64,000 bases of DNA from contig DAIDIE010000036.1 of assembly GCA_027459505.1 (NCBI GenBank), positions 1 through 64,000 of the forward strand. Reading direction: 5' to 3'. The notes beneath the pieces are model-generated. The model was not told the DNA's origin and did not search any database. It worked only from the letters and a program-made list of their open reading frames with translations. The position numbers and the translations under genes were made by a program. Below are positions 56,115 to 64,000 of the stretch, one piece after another (the first letter of the stretch is position 1; every line of letters starts with the position of its first letter). This DNA is from Acidobacteriota bacterium (GTDB taxonomy: Bacteria > Acidobacteriota > Terriglobia > Terriglobales > SCQP01).

Positions 56115-56642
56115 ATGTTTCATCACACCACTCGCATCACCTGGACATTGCTCTGCTTAAGCGTGTTGTCCTTCTCCATGCGCCAGCCCAAAGCCGCCGA
56201 GCTGAAGCTGAAGAACCTGCAAGGCCGCACCGTCAAGCTCAGCCAGTACCGCGGCGAGATTGTCGTGCTGAATTTCTGGGCGACCTGGTGCGGGCCCTGC
56301 AACCAGGAGACCCCTGCCCTGGTGGCGCTTGCAAGGCAGTTCAAGGGGCGCATCGTCTTCATCGGCGTGTCGCTCGATTCCAGGGACACGGAAGATCACA
56401 TCCCCGCATTCCTCGCCCGTTATCAGGTCCCATATGCCATCTGGCTTGATCCCAAGCTCAGCGCCATGAAGAAGTTTCAACTCGGCGAGGAAGTCCCCGA
56501 CACGGTGGTAGTTGATGCGGATGGCGTGGTGCGTTTTCGCCTGCTCGGAGAACTACGTCCGGCGGAACTAAGCCAGCGGCTCGATTGGCTGCTGAAGGGC
56601 AGCACCGGTGTGGCCCCCGCACCGCTGGTTCAACACTTGTAA
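56115..56642 (+). CDS. TlpA-like thiol:disulfide oxidoreductase
   Basis: This is a 175-residue exported thioredoxin-fold protein. The N-terminal ITWTLLCLSVLSFSM signal is followed by the TlpA/ResA core: FWATWCGPC active site (Cys59/Cys62), VFIGVSLDSRD, and the cis-Pro region EEVPDTVVVDADG. It would reduce or oxidise disulfides, for example in cytochrome c maturation, in the periplasm. It follows the barrel gene by 64 bases and may form an operon with it. Confidence 0.9.
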   Translation: MFHHTTRITWTLLCLSVLSFSMRQPKAAELKLKNLQGRTVKLSQYRGEIVVLNFWATWCGPCNQETPALVALARQFKGRIVFIGVSLDSRDTEDHIPAFLARYQVPYAIWLDPKLSAMKKFQLGEEVPDTVVVDADGVVRFRLLGELRPAELSQRLDWLLKGSTGVAPAPLVQHL

Positions 56643-56728
56643 ATACCAGGCGTCGGTGCTCACGCCGGCCTGCGAGCTCGCCCTTGAAAGCCGCTCGATT
56701 CTACTCTGGCTCGTTTAGACTGCTGAGT

Positions 56729-57322
56729 ATGTTTTTCGCGAGGCGCCCTCCTGACTCCGCCATTCGGCAGTTTCTGCGCCAACAGCAATCCGCCGCGTTC
56801 TCCTATCCAGACGTCGGCGCCTCGTTGCGAAATGCCGCCCCGCGCTGCTTTCAGCTCGATCACGTAAGAAGTCAGATTGGCGCGGGCACCGGGAACTGGC
56901 GCGCCGCTCAACGAGCCATTCTGAGCTGGAAAATGTTTGACATGAACTGGATACATGTCTGCCTTTCCGCCTCCACCCTCCGTCCGGGCATTGTCGCCGC
57001 CGTTTTGATTCGGCATTACGGGTTTTGGTCATTAAACGCCTGCCGGGTGATCGACTTAATTGATGAACAACGCGATGGCATCGACCGCTTCGGCTTTGCC
57101 TACGGAACTCTTAAGGAACACGGCGAAGAGGGAGAGGAACGCTTTACTGTTGAATGGCATCGTGGTGATGACTCGGTCTGGTACGATCTTTATGCCTTCT
57201 CCCGCCCGCACGCGCGCTTGGCCAGGCTGGGCTACCCTTGGACCCGCAAGCTGCAGGCCCGCTTTCGCCGGGACTCCGTCAGGGCAATGGCAAGGGCAAC
57301 CGCGGAAATGAACTGCCGCTGA
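56729..57322 (+). CDS. DUF1990 (UPF0548) family protein
   Basis: This gene encodes 197 residues. The family blocks are visible: ILSWKMFDMNWIHVC after an N-terminal IGAGTGNW, then DRFGFAYGTLKEHGEEGEERFTVEW and FSRPHARLARLGYPWTRKLQARFRRDSV. The function of DUF1990 proteins is unknown. The ATG at 56729 (MFFARRPPDS) is the family-like start. It is convergent with the histone-deacetylase gene. Confidence 0.85.
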   Translation: MFFARRPPDSAIRQFLRQQQSAAFSYPDVGASLRNAAPRCFQLDHVRSQIGAGTGNWRAAQRAILSWKMFDMNWIHVCLSASTLRPGIVAAVLIRHYGFWSLNACRVIDLIDEQRDGIDRFGFAYGTLKEHGEEGEERFTVEWHRGDDSVWYDLYAFSRPHARLARLGYPWTRKLQARFRRDSVRAMARATAEMNCR

Positions 57323-57328
57323 GTCCCC

Positions 57329-58306
57329 TCAAACCCCGGCCGCAGCCAGCGCGCTGACAGTGTTGCAGTGAATCCGGACGGTGTCTTCCACCTGGACCGC
57401 GTACCCTCCCGCCAAGGTCACCATCACGGGAATTCCGCGCCGCGCCGCCACCTGGAAAACCAGTGCGTCGCGCTGCCGTAATCCTTCGATCGTCAGCGCC
57501 AGGCCTCCGAGCTGGTCTTTCGCGTAGGGATCGGCGCCGGCAATGTAGCACAACAGGCCGGGAGCGAAATGCGCGAGTGCGAGATCCAGTGCGCTCTCCA
57601 GTGTTTCCAGGTAATCGGCGTCGGAAACCCCGTCCGGCAGATCCACATCAAGCGATGATGGCGGCTTGTAGGCGGGGTAATTGGCCGCCTGATGCATGGA
57701 TAAGGTAAACACGTTGCCGGGATCCTGACTCTGCAACACCGCCGTTCCGGTGCTGAGCTCCAGCCGCCGCGTGGAGCGGATCGCACCCGCTGGGCTGGCG
57801 AAAATGGCGGCGCTGCCGTTGCCCTGGTGCACGTCGCAGTCCACAACCATCGCATCCCGCAGCGCGCCCTTGTGCTGCGCAACCCGAATCGCGACGGCAA
57901 CGTCGTGGATGGCGCAAAAACCCTCACCATGATCGGGATAGGCGTGATGAAAACCGCCGCCGAGGTTCACCGCGCGTCCCTCCGTCAATGCGCGCTGTGC
58001 CGCCAGGATGGAGCCCCCGGCCGCCAGCCAGAACGCCTCGACAAGTTGTGGAGAGTACGGAATCTCCAGCGCGGCTTGCTCCCGCGCACTCAATGTCCCG
58101 CTCTTCAGCTTCTGCACGTATTCCGGGGTATGCACCAGCAGGATGTCTTCATCCCGGGCGGGCTCGGGTTCGAGGAAATCTTCTGCGCTGGCCACACCGC
58201 TTTCTATTAGCCGCTGCCGCACCAGCCGGTACTTCTCGCCGGGAAAGACATGGTCGCCCAACGGCAAATAATAGCGGTCGGAATAGATGATTTTGAAAGG
58301 CAACAT
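57329..58306 (-). CDS. Histone deacetylase superfamily (class IV-like) zinc hydrolase
   Basis: This gene encodes 325 residues. The deacetylase core is intact: LGGGFHHAYPDHGEGFCAIHDVAVA with the paired His, the VVDCDVHQGNGSA metal site, FTLSMHQAANYP and AGADPYAKDQLGGLALT with the third metal ligand, and the VMVTLAGGYA loop. Bacterial members deacetylate polyamines, acetoin-related or protein substrates. It lies 33 bases after mraY on the same strand, so it is probably transcribed with the dcw genes. The ATG at 58306 is preferred to a TTG 30 bases upstream. Confidence 0.92.
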   Translation of the reverse strand: MLPFKIIYSDRYYLPLGDHVFPGEKYRLVRQRLIESGVASAEDFLEPEPARDEDILLVHTPEYVQKLKSGTLSAREQAALEIPYSPQLVEAFWLAAGGSILAAQRALTEGRAVNLGGGFHHAYPDHGEGFCAIHDVAVAIRVAQHKGALRDAMVVDCDVHQGNGSAAIFASPAGAIRSTRRLELSTGTAVLQSQDPGNVFTLSMHQAANYPAYKPPSSLDVDLPDGVSDADYLETLESALDLALAHFAPGLLCYIAGADPYAKDQLGGLALTIEGLRQRDALVFQVAARRGIPVMVTLAGGYAVQVEDTVRIHCNTVSALAAAGV

Positions 58307-58339
58307 GAGGCGCGGCGGCACGGACCCTGGCTCCAACGG

Positions 58340-59473
58340 CTAGCGCAGCTTCAGCGTGGTCAGCGCGAACAAGGCAAAAATCCCGCTCAGAATCCAGAAG
58401 CGCGCAATCACCTTCGATTCGCTCCAACCCAGTTGTTCGAAGTGGTGGTGCAGGGGCGCCATCTTAAAAATGCGCTTGCCGCGTAATTTGTAGCTGCCCA
58501 CCTGCAAAATCACGGAGAGACCTTCCAGGATGAAAATGCCTCCAATAAATGGAAGCAGCAGCTCCTGCTTGATCATGACCGCGACCGTTCCGATGGCGCC
58601 GCCTAAAGCCAGCGATCCGACATCGCCCATGAAAATCTCGGCGGGGTGCGCGTTGTACCACAGGAAACCGATGCTGGCGCCCACCATCGATCCGCAAAAT
58701 ACCGAGAGCTCCCCCGCCATGGGATTTTTTTGCAGTTCCAGGTAGCTGGCAAAGATCGCGTGTCCGGAAATGTAGGTCAGAGCGGTCAGCGCACCGGCGG
58801 CAATGATGGTGCAGCCAATTGCCAACCCGTCCAGACCGTCGGTGAGGTTGACCGCGTTGCTGCTGAAAACAATCACCAATGTGACAAAGACCACAAACGG
58901 CAGGAAGGCCAGCAGAAACAGATGATGAAACGTCAGCAGCGAGTGGATCGCCAGGTCCGGGTGGTACTGCTTGAAAAATGGAACCACTAACTGGGTGGAG
59001 TACTCCCCTTCGGCATGGAACCCGACCAGCGCGCTGGCAATGCCTACCGCCAGCAGGCCCTGCAGAAACAGCTTTTGCCGTGCCGTCAGCCCCAGGTTGC
59101 GCTTCTTGCGCACCTTCGCGTAATCATCCATGAAGCCAATCAGGCCATATGCCAGCAGCGAGAAAACCGCCACCCAGACAAAACGGTTGCTGAGATCGGC
59201 CCACAAAAGCGTCGGCACAACGATGGCTATATTGATCAGCAGCCCGCCCATGGTCGGCGTTCCCGCTTTGACTTGATGCGATTTGGGCCCTTCTTCGCGG
59301 ATATACTGCCCAATCTGAAATTCCTTCAAGCGCCGGATCAGCCAGGGCCCAACCAGAATCGAGATCGCCAGGGCAGTCAGGCTGGCAAAGGCCGTGCGGA
59401 AAGTCAAAAACCGGAACAGCCGCAGCGGGCTGTAGTAGCGATGCAGCTTCAGGTAGAGGAGCCAGTAAAGCAT
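58340..59473 (-). CDS. mraY: Phospho-N-acetylmuramoyl-pentapeptide-transferase
   Basis: This is a 377-residue, ~10-helix integral membrane enzyme making lipid I from UDP-MurNAc-pentapeptide and undecaprenyl phosphate. The family motifs GPKSHQVKAGTPTMGG, GFMDDYAKV with the catalytic aspartates, SSNAVNLTDGLDGLAIG and MGDVGSLALGGAIG are present, as is the C-terminal MAPLHHHFE. Gene order murE-murF-mraY follows the dcw cluster, but murD, ftsW and murG do not follow here. Confidence 0.96.
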   Translation of the reverse strand: MLYWLLYLKLHRYYSPLRLFRFLTFRTAFASLTALAISILVGPWLIRRLKEFQIGQYIREEGPKSHQVKAGTPTMGGLLINIAIVVPTLLWADLSNRFVWVAVFSLLAYGLIGFMDDYAKVRKKRNLGLTARQKLFLQGLLAVGIASALVGFHAEGEYSTQLVVPFFKQYHPDLAIHSLLTFHHLFLLAFLPFVVFVTLVIVFSSNAVNLTDGLDGLAIGCTIIAAGALTALTYISGHAIFASYLELQKNPMAGELSVFCGSMVGASIGFLWYNAHPAEIFMGDVGSLALGGAIGTVAVMIKQELLLPFIGGIFILEGLSVILQVGSYKLRGKRIFKMAPLHHHFEQLGWSESKVIARFWILSGIFALFALTTLKLR

Positions 59474-59523
59474 AAAAATAGGTAAGGGACAGCTTACGGC
59501 GGCCAGGCCATTTCCACAAATGG

Positions 59524-59725
59524 CGGCACGGCCGCCTTTATACCACCCGCTTCGGTGTCCGGCCCCACCTACGCCGCGCGGCGCGGGGACCCTGGGCGAA
59601 GCTCACGGATGGTGGCCGCGCTTTACTAATCGGCAGCGGTGCGGGACCCAACGGCAACCCTGGACCTTGGCTATCACTTCGGCCTGCAATTTCGAACTCG
59701 AACGCAGTTCGACTCGGCCCTGGCT
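59524..59725 (+). repeat. Dispersed intergenic repeat family B, copy 2 (in the murF-mraY gap)
   Basis: This element matches copies 1 and 3 from CGGCACGGCCGCCTTTATAC to TCGGCCCTGGCTC, including the CACGGATGGTGGCCGCGCTTTA and TTCGAACTCGAACGC segments. It fills most of the 349-base gap between mraY and murF, where dcw genes are normally nearly contiguous. Nothing else is seen there. Confidence 0.92.
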
Positions 59726-59822
59726 CGTTGGCCGCACTCCGGCTCACGACATCAACTGGGCGGGCCGGACCAGTGCCACCCCTCAAAACTGGCGTACGGG
59801 ACGATTGAGCCTCAATTGCCGC

Positions 59823-61238
59823 CTAATGGCGTGCTGCGCCGGCGTTGACAATGCCCTTCAGCGCATTTTCCAGCCGCACCCCGCGCGAGGCCTTGGCCAG
59901 CACCACATCGCCAGGTTGAACCAGCTCAGCTAAGGGAGTGGCGCAGACTTCGGCATCCTCAAAAAAGCGCATCTGCCCTTGAAAGCCAACCGCCTCCGCC
60001 CCTTCCAGGTAGTAGCGCGCCAACCCGCGCACCGCGAAGATGGTGTCCACGCCGGCCTCGGCCATGGCTTTTCCGCATTCGCGGTGCAGATCCGCCCCGC
60101 TGGGCCCCAGCTCCAGCATCTCCCCCGCCACGACGATCCGGCGCTTTCCCGGCATCCCTGCCAGCACTTGCACCATGTGCTTCATCGCGGGAGGGTTGGC
60201 GTTGTAACAATCATCCAGAACGGTGACGCCGGCATTGTGCAGGATCTGCCCGCGGGAGGGCGGCGCCGCCATCGTCTCCAGGGCCAGGGCCCCTTCCCGC
60301 AACGGCACGCCGAAGATCGATCCGGCGGCCAGGGCTGCGGCGGCATTGCTGATGTTATGGGCGCCCAGCAGAGGCAGATGGACGTGGGCCGTCTCCTCGA
60401 CCGAGCCGGCGCGAGCGGTGACCCGGAAGTGGCTCCCACGCTCTCCCTGCAGCTCGACCTCGTCGATCAGCAGTGTGGCATCGCCTCGCAACTGCCCCGC
60501 CTGCCTCCCATAGCGGATCACGCGGCCGCTGAAGTTGCGGTCAAAAGTGCGCACAAAAGGATCGTCCTGGTTCAGCACCAGGACCCCCGCCGCTGGAATT
60601 GCGGCGGCCAGCTCGTATTTGGCATCGGCAATACGGTCAATCGAGCCAAAAAACTCCAGGTGGACCGGACCGACGTTGGTGAACACCGCCACCTGCGGTC
60701 CTACTATGCTGGCGAGCTGGGTTAACTCCCCGGCGTGATTCATCCCCAGCTCCAGCACCGCCAGCTCATGTACCGGCGTCAGCCGCAGCAACGTGAGCGC
60801 CGCCCCGTAGTGGTTGTTGTAGTTGCCCTCGGTTTTCAACACCCGGTAGCGCGACGAGAGCACCTGCGCGGTCAGCTCCTTGGTCGTGGTCTTGCCCGCC
60901 GAGCCGGTAATGGCGACGATCTTCTTTCCCCAGCGCCGCCGCACCGCCGCCGCCAGCGTCTGCAGCGCTGCCAGCGTGTCGGGCACGGCGAGCATGCGGT
61001 TCCGAAACGGTTCCGCATAGCGCTCGTATGCCGTTTGCTCCACCACTGCGGCCAGCGCGCCCCCGCCCAGCGCCGTCAGAACGAAATCGTGCCCGTCAAA
61101 GCGTTCGCCGCGAATCGCAAAAAACACCTCTCCCGGACGAATGCTGCGCGAATCAATGGAGTAGCCGCTGGCCAGTCCTAATACCGGCGGCGGCGCACAG
61201 GAGAGAATGCTGGCAATCTCCGCCAGAGCTAGCTGCAT
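59823..61238 (-). CDS. murF: UDP-N-acetylmuramoyl-tripeptide--D-alanyl-D-alanine ligase
   Basis: This is a 471-residue Mur ligase adding D-Ala-D-Ala to the UDP-MurNAc-tripeptide. The N-terminal uridine-binding domain has YSIDSRSIRPGEVFFAIRG, the ATP loop is ITGSAGKTTTKELTA, and the central and C-terminal domains include ELGMNHAGELTQL and DDCYNANPPAMKHMV. The start MQLALAEIASIL at 61238 matches the family. It is separated from murE by repeat B3 and from mraY by repeat B2. Confidence 0.95.
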   Translation of the reverse strand: MQLALAEIASILSCAPPPVLGLASGYSIDSRSIRPGEVFFAIRGERFDGHDFVLTALGGGALAAVVEQTAYERYAEPFRNRMLAVPDTLAALQTLAAAVRRRWGKKIVAITGSAGKTTTKELTAQVLSSRYRVLKTEGNYNNHYGAALTLLRLTPVHELAVLELGMNHAGELTQLASIVGPQVAVFTNVGPVHLEFFGSIDRIADAKYELAAAIPAAGVLVLNQDDPFVRTFDRNFSGRVIRYGRQAGQLRGDATLLIDEVELQGERGSHFRVTARAGSVEETAHVHLPLLGAHNISNAAAALAAGSIFGVPLREGALALETMAAPPSRGQILHNAGVTVLDDCYNANPPAMKHMVQVLAGMPGKRRIVVAGEMLELGPSGADLHRECGKAMAEAGVDTIFAVRGLARYYLEGAEAVGFQGQMRFFEDAEVCATPLAELVQPGDVVLAKASRGVRLENALKGIVNAGAARH

Positions 61239-61291
61239 ACGTTCAAGGATAGCAGCGCCGCCACCCGCTGGAGGCACGGCCTGCATTCAGG

Positions 61292-61462
61292 CGGCACGGC
61301 CGCTTTTATTCCACCCGCTTCGGTGTCCGGCCGAAACTCACCAATGGTGGCCGCACTTTACTAGTCGCCAGCGGTGCGGGACCTTAACGGCAATCCCGGA
61401 CCTTCGCTACAACTTCGGCCTGCGATTTCGAACTCGAAAGCAGTTCGACTCGGCCCTGGCTC
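61292..61462 (+). repeat. Dispersed intergenic repeat family B, copy 3 (in the murE-murF gap)
   Basis: This 171-base copy is close to copy 1 but has an internal deletion removing the GC palindrome, giving CGGTGTCCGGCCGAAACTCA. A short GAGGCACGGCCTGC head-like piece also precedes it at about 61272, a second partial start. It occupies half of the 366-base gap; the rest holds no recognised gene. Confidence 0.92.
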
Positions 61463-61604
61463 GTTATGTTTGACTTGGTAACGGCGTCCGCAGAGTTGAA
61501 ACCGGCGGCGGCGTTGTCACTTGCCGGCTGCCGAACGCCGCTTGCCGGCTCCGTGGACCTCGCGACCGCTTTCGCTTGCTCTCTCCCGGCTGCCAGCCTC
61601 GACC

Positions 61605-63173
61605 TCAAAGCACGTAGCCCAGCTCCTGCAGCGCCTTCAGCGCCTCTTCGCGATCGTCAAAATGCTGCTTCTCCGTGCCAATAATCTGGTAGTCCTCGTG
61701 CCCCTTGCCGGCCAGAACCACCACGTCTCCGGGGCGCGCCTCGTGCATGGCCAGCGCAATGGCCATGCGGCGATCGGGTTCAACCAGCCGCGGCGTGGAT
61801 GTACGCTGCAGCCCGACCAGGATGTCGTTCATGATCAGCCGGGGATCCTCGCTGCGCGGGTTATCCGACGTCACCACCACCAGATCGCTCAGCCGCGCCG
61901 CGGCTTCTCCCATCAGTGGACGCTTGCCGCGATCGCGATCCCCTCCGCAGCCGAACACGGTGATAATGCGCGGCCTCAACCCACCAGGATTCCGGACCGC
62001 ATCTGTACTCTCTGTACCCGCCAGCGCCTCGCTCCCGCTCACCATCTCACGCGCCAGTTCCAGGACGTTCACCAGTGCGTCAGGCGTGTGGGCGTAATCC
62101 ACAACCACGGTAAACGGCTGTCCAGCGTAGACCCGCTCAAAGCGCCCACGCACGCGCGGCAGGCGGGGAACCTCTGCCAGCACCTTCTCCCGGTCCACGC
62201 CCAGGGCGAGCACCGTGCCGATAGCCGCAAGCAGGTTGTAGACATTTACCCGCGCCAGCAGGCTGCTCTCCAGTGGCGCCTGCCAGTCCGGTCCTTGCAG
62301 TTGAAAACGCACCCCGGTGGGCAGCATTCGCAGATCGCCGGCCAGCAGCAGTTCATCGTTGCGGCGCGAGCGAACCGCTTCCGCACGCGCGCTGTACCAG
62401 AGGCGGCGCCCGGCAAATCCCGCAACCATCTCCTCCCCGGCGGGATCGTCGGCGTTGACGACGGCGGCATTGGGCGCCCCCGCTCCCGTGCCCTCAAACA
62501 GACGGCGCTTAGCGTCCCGGTAAGCCGCCATCGTGCGATGAAAATCCAGATGGTCCTGCGTAAGGTTGCTGAACACCGCCACGTCGAAGTGACATCCCCA
62601 GACGCGATCCATGGCGAGCGCGTGCGAGGACACCTCCATCACCGCGGCCGTGCATCCGGCCGCCACCATCCTGGCAAACAGCGCCTGCAAGTCATACGAT
62701 TCCGGCGTGGTGTGCGGGGAAGCGATCACCTCGCCGCCCACGTGGTACTCCACCGTGCCGATGAGTCCGGTGCGCCACCCGGCCGCCCGCAGCAGCGACT
62801 CGGTCAAAAACGCGGTCGTCGTCTTGCCGTTGGTTCCGGTAATGCCCACCAGCTTCAAACGTCCGGCGGGGCGCCCAAACCAATTGGCCGATGCCGTGGC
62901 CAGCGCGCGCCGCGCCTGCGCCACCCGCACCCAGCACACACCATCAAGACCGGGGGGCGCCGGCTGCTCGGAGAGCACCGCGATCGCGCCGTTCTTAACC
63001 GCGGCTCCAACAAAGTCGTTGCCGTCCGCCACCTCGCCCCGGATCGCCACAAAAGCCTGTCCCGGTTGTATGCGGCGGGAATCGTAATGCAGGCCCTGGA
63101 TGGAAATCTGCTCGGCGCTGGGCGCGACAGGTTCAACCAATTCGATTTGCTCGAGCAGCGTCTTTAAGTCCAT
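61605..63173 (-). CDS. murE: UDP-N-acetylmuramoyl-L-alanyl-D-glutamate--2,6-diaminopimelate ligase
   Basis: This is a 522-residue Mur ligase. The N-terminal domain (YDSRRIQPGQAFVAIRG), ATP loop VGITGTNGKTTTAFLTE, EVSSHALAMDR and SNLTQDHLDFH are typical. The C-terminal domain carries DNPR in TSDNPRSEDP, the motif that selects meso-diaminopimelate over lysine, so the peptidoglycan is DAP-type. The length is normal. It sits 137 bases downstream of the ftsI-like gene. Confidence 0.96.
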   Translation of the reverse strand: MDLKTLLEQIELVEPVAPSAEQISIQGLHYDSRRIQPGQAFVAIRGEVADGNDFVGAAVKNGAIAVLSEQPAPPGLDGVCWVRVAQARRALATASANWFGRPAGRLKLVGITGTNGKTTTAFLTESLLRAAGWRTGLIGTVEYHVGGEVIASPHTTPESYDLQALFARMVAAGCTAAVMEVSSHALAMDRVWGCHFDVAVFSNLTQDHLDFHRTMAAYRDAKRRLFEGTGAGAPNAAVVNADDPAGEEMVAGFAGRRLWYSARAEAVRSRRNDELLLAGDLRMLPTGVRFQLQGPDWQAPLESSLLARVNVYNLLAAIGTVLALGVDREKVLAEVPRLPRVRGRFERVYAGQPFTVVVDYAHTPDALVNVLELAREMVSGSEALAGTESTDAVRNPGGLRPRIITVFGCGGDRDRGKRPLMGEAAARLSDLVVVTSDNPRSEDPRLIMNDILVGLQRTSTPRLVEPDRRMAIALAMHEARPGDVVVLAGKGHEDYQIIGTEKQHFDDREEALKALQELGYVL

Positions 63174-63310
63174 TCAGTACTCACGAACCCCGTTTTTCTT
63201 ATACTAAGCTGCGCCGGCCGTACCCAGCGGCGCACGAGTGGGGAGTTCCGGGTTGCGTCTTGTTTCAGGGCCGCGCCGCTACTCCTGTCCTTTGCTCAAG
63301 CATCCACAAC

Positions 63311-64000
63311 TTATTCGCTGAAACGGATCAGAACCTTGCTGCCTGGCACCACCGCGACCCCGGCGGCGGGCGATTGAGAAACGGCGACACCATGCCCTTG
63401 CAGGATGGGGTCCAGCCCCAGCCGTTCGCATTCTCCGGCAACGACACGTACCGGCTGCCCGCTGAAGCTGGGGACGGTCAGCCCTTTCCCCAGATTCACA
63501 ATCACCGAGCCCGGCGCCGGCGAATACGGCTGCTGGTCGCCGTTGATTTCCGCCGTGTCGGACGTGCCGGAATCCGTCACTGCCTGAGCGGCATCGGCAA
63601 GTTCGCCACGGGAGCGGCCGGAACCTTCGCTTGCTGGATGGGCGCCGGCAAGCAGCGATGGTGGCGCGCTGTTCACCGGCACATCATGCGGCACACCCAG
63701 ATACGGCAGCACCCGCTCCGCAATACGCTTGAAGACCGGACCTGCAACCTTGCCGCCCTCGTGCCCGCCCCGTGGTGAGTCGATTACCACCAGCACGGTG
63801 ATGGCTGGGTTCTGCAGGGGAGCAAAGCCGGCAAAGCTGGCCACGTAGTCGGTCTTGGAATACCCATGGCCGCCGGGATCAACCTTTTGCGCGGTTCCCG
63901 TCTTGCCCGCGGCGGTGTAACCATTGAGCTGTGCCGGCTGAGCCGTGCCGGCCAAGACCACCTGCTCCAGCATCATCTTCATTTCGTTGGCCACACGCCC
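63311..64000 (-). CDS. ftsI: Penicillin-binding protein (FtsI/PBP2-type), C-terminal part, runs off window
   Basis: The frame is open to the window edge. It shows the KTGT motif of the transpeptidase (YTAAGKTGTAQK), the following YVASFAGFAP and VVIDSPRG segments, and a C-terminal PASTA domain (LTVPSFSGQPVRVVAGECERLGL ... VAVSQSPAAGVAVVPGSKVLI, about the last 70 residues). The catalytic SxxK serine lies beyond the window. By dcw order this is the septal transpeptidase ftsI; a C-terminal PASTA is seen in some lineages. About 230 residues are visible. Confidence 0.88.
   Translation of the reverse strand, partial: GRVANEMKMMLEQVVLAGTAQPAQLNGYTAAGKTGTAQKVDPGGHGYSKTDYVASFAGFAPLQNPAITVLVVIDSPRGGHEGGKVAGPVFKRIAERVLPYLGVPHDVPVNSAPPSLLAGAHPASEGSGRSRGELADAAQAVTDSGTSDTAEINGDQQPYSPAPGSVIVNLGKGLTVPSFSGQPVRVVAGECERLGLDPILQGHGVAVSQSPAAGVAVVPGSKVLIRFSE

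Overview
The window is GC-rich bacterial chromosome and most likely comes from an acidobacterium (Acidobacteriota). This is inferred from the combination of a large Oar-like TonB-dependent receptor with an N-terminal carboxypeptidase-regulatory-like domain, a VWA protein of the 'VWFA-related Acidobacterial' type, an N-terminal 'FLxxVV...VFGR...DPxVRVxAxxxRxxL' regulator, PadR/HAAS pairs and a fused aroDE. No rRNA, CRISPR array or intact prophage was seen. One tRNA, the initiator tRNA-fMet, is present.

Layout. 1-9.4 kb is housekeeping and energy metabolism: pirin, ndk, sucDC, trpD, a membrane-anchored cytochrome c, a TAT-type NIPSNAP protein, an NRAMP-like transporter and a decarboxylating dehydrogenase. 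9.7-24 kb carries class I fumarase, an SRPBCC protein, a small gene-galT-galK operon, larB divergent from ubiX, a secreted protein, a VWA gene broken by one in-frame amber codon, cinA, a beta-propeller protein, an M29 aminopeptidase and pgsA. 24-31 kb holds a PadR/HAAS regulatory pair, a secreted FlgT-C-like protein, aroDE and a UPF0182 membrane protein.

31.3-35.1 kb is an accessory patch of a different character. A decayed IS3-family transposase lies at one end and a ~327-bp element with TGACCTGCCCCC terminal inverted repeats at the other. Between them are a two-gene ABC transporter, a truncated small membrane ORF, and the un-annotated 3' part of a double-glycine (bacteriocin-type) precursor peptide whose start has been removed exactly at the inverted-repeat element. 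This is the best candidate for a new system, now apparently inactivated.

35-46 kb has mutM/fpg, secA, a long structured gene-free gap, a PRC-barrel/MgtE_N/CBS protein, an HD-GYP response regulator, a P-loop kinase, a TAT-exported Gfo/Idh/MocA oxidoreductase, tRNA-fMet, a hipB plus hipS-like (or truncated hipA) pair with operator palindromes, and an ExuT-like MFS transporter. 46-57 kb has the TonB receptor divergent from its probable regulator, DinB, two methyltransferases, an outer-membrane barrel, a TlpA thioredoxin and a DUF1990 protein. 57-64 kb is part of the dcw cell-wall cluster on the minus strand (ftsI C-terminus, murE, murF, mraY) followed by a histone-deacetylase-family gene.

Two families of dispersed intergenic repeats thread through the window: family A (three copies, ~196-226 bp) and family B (three long copies plus one fragment, ~170-210 bp). 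All are in the same orientation on the + strand and all begin with a GGCACGGCC-like head. Two family B copies sit inside the murE-murF and murF-mraY gaps.
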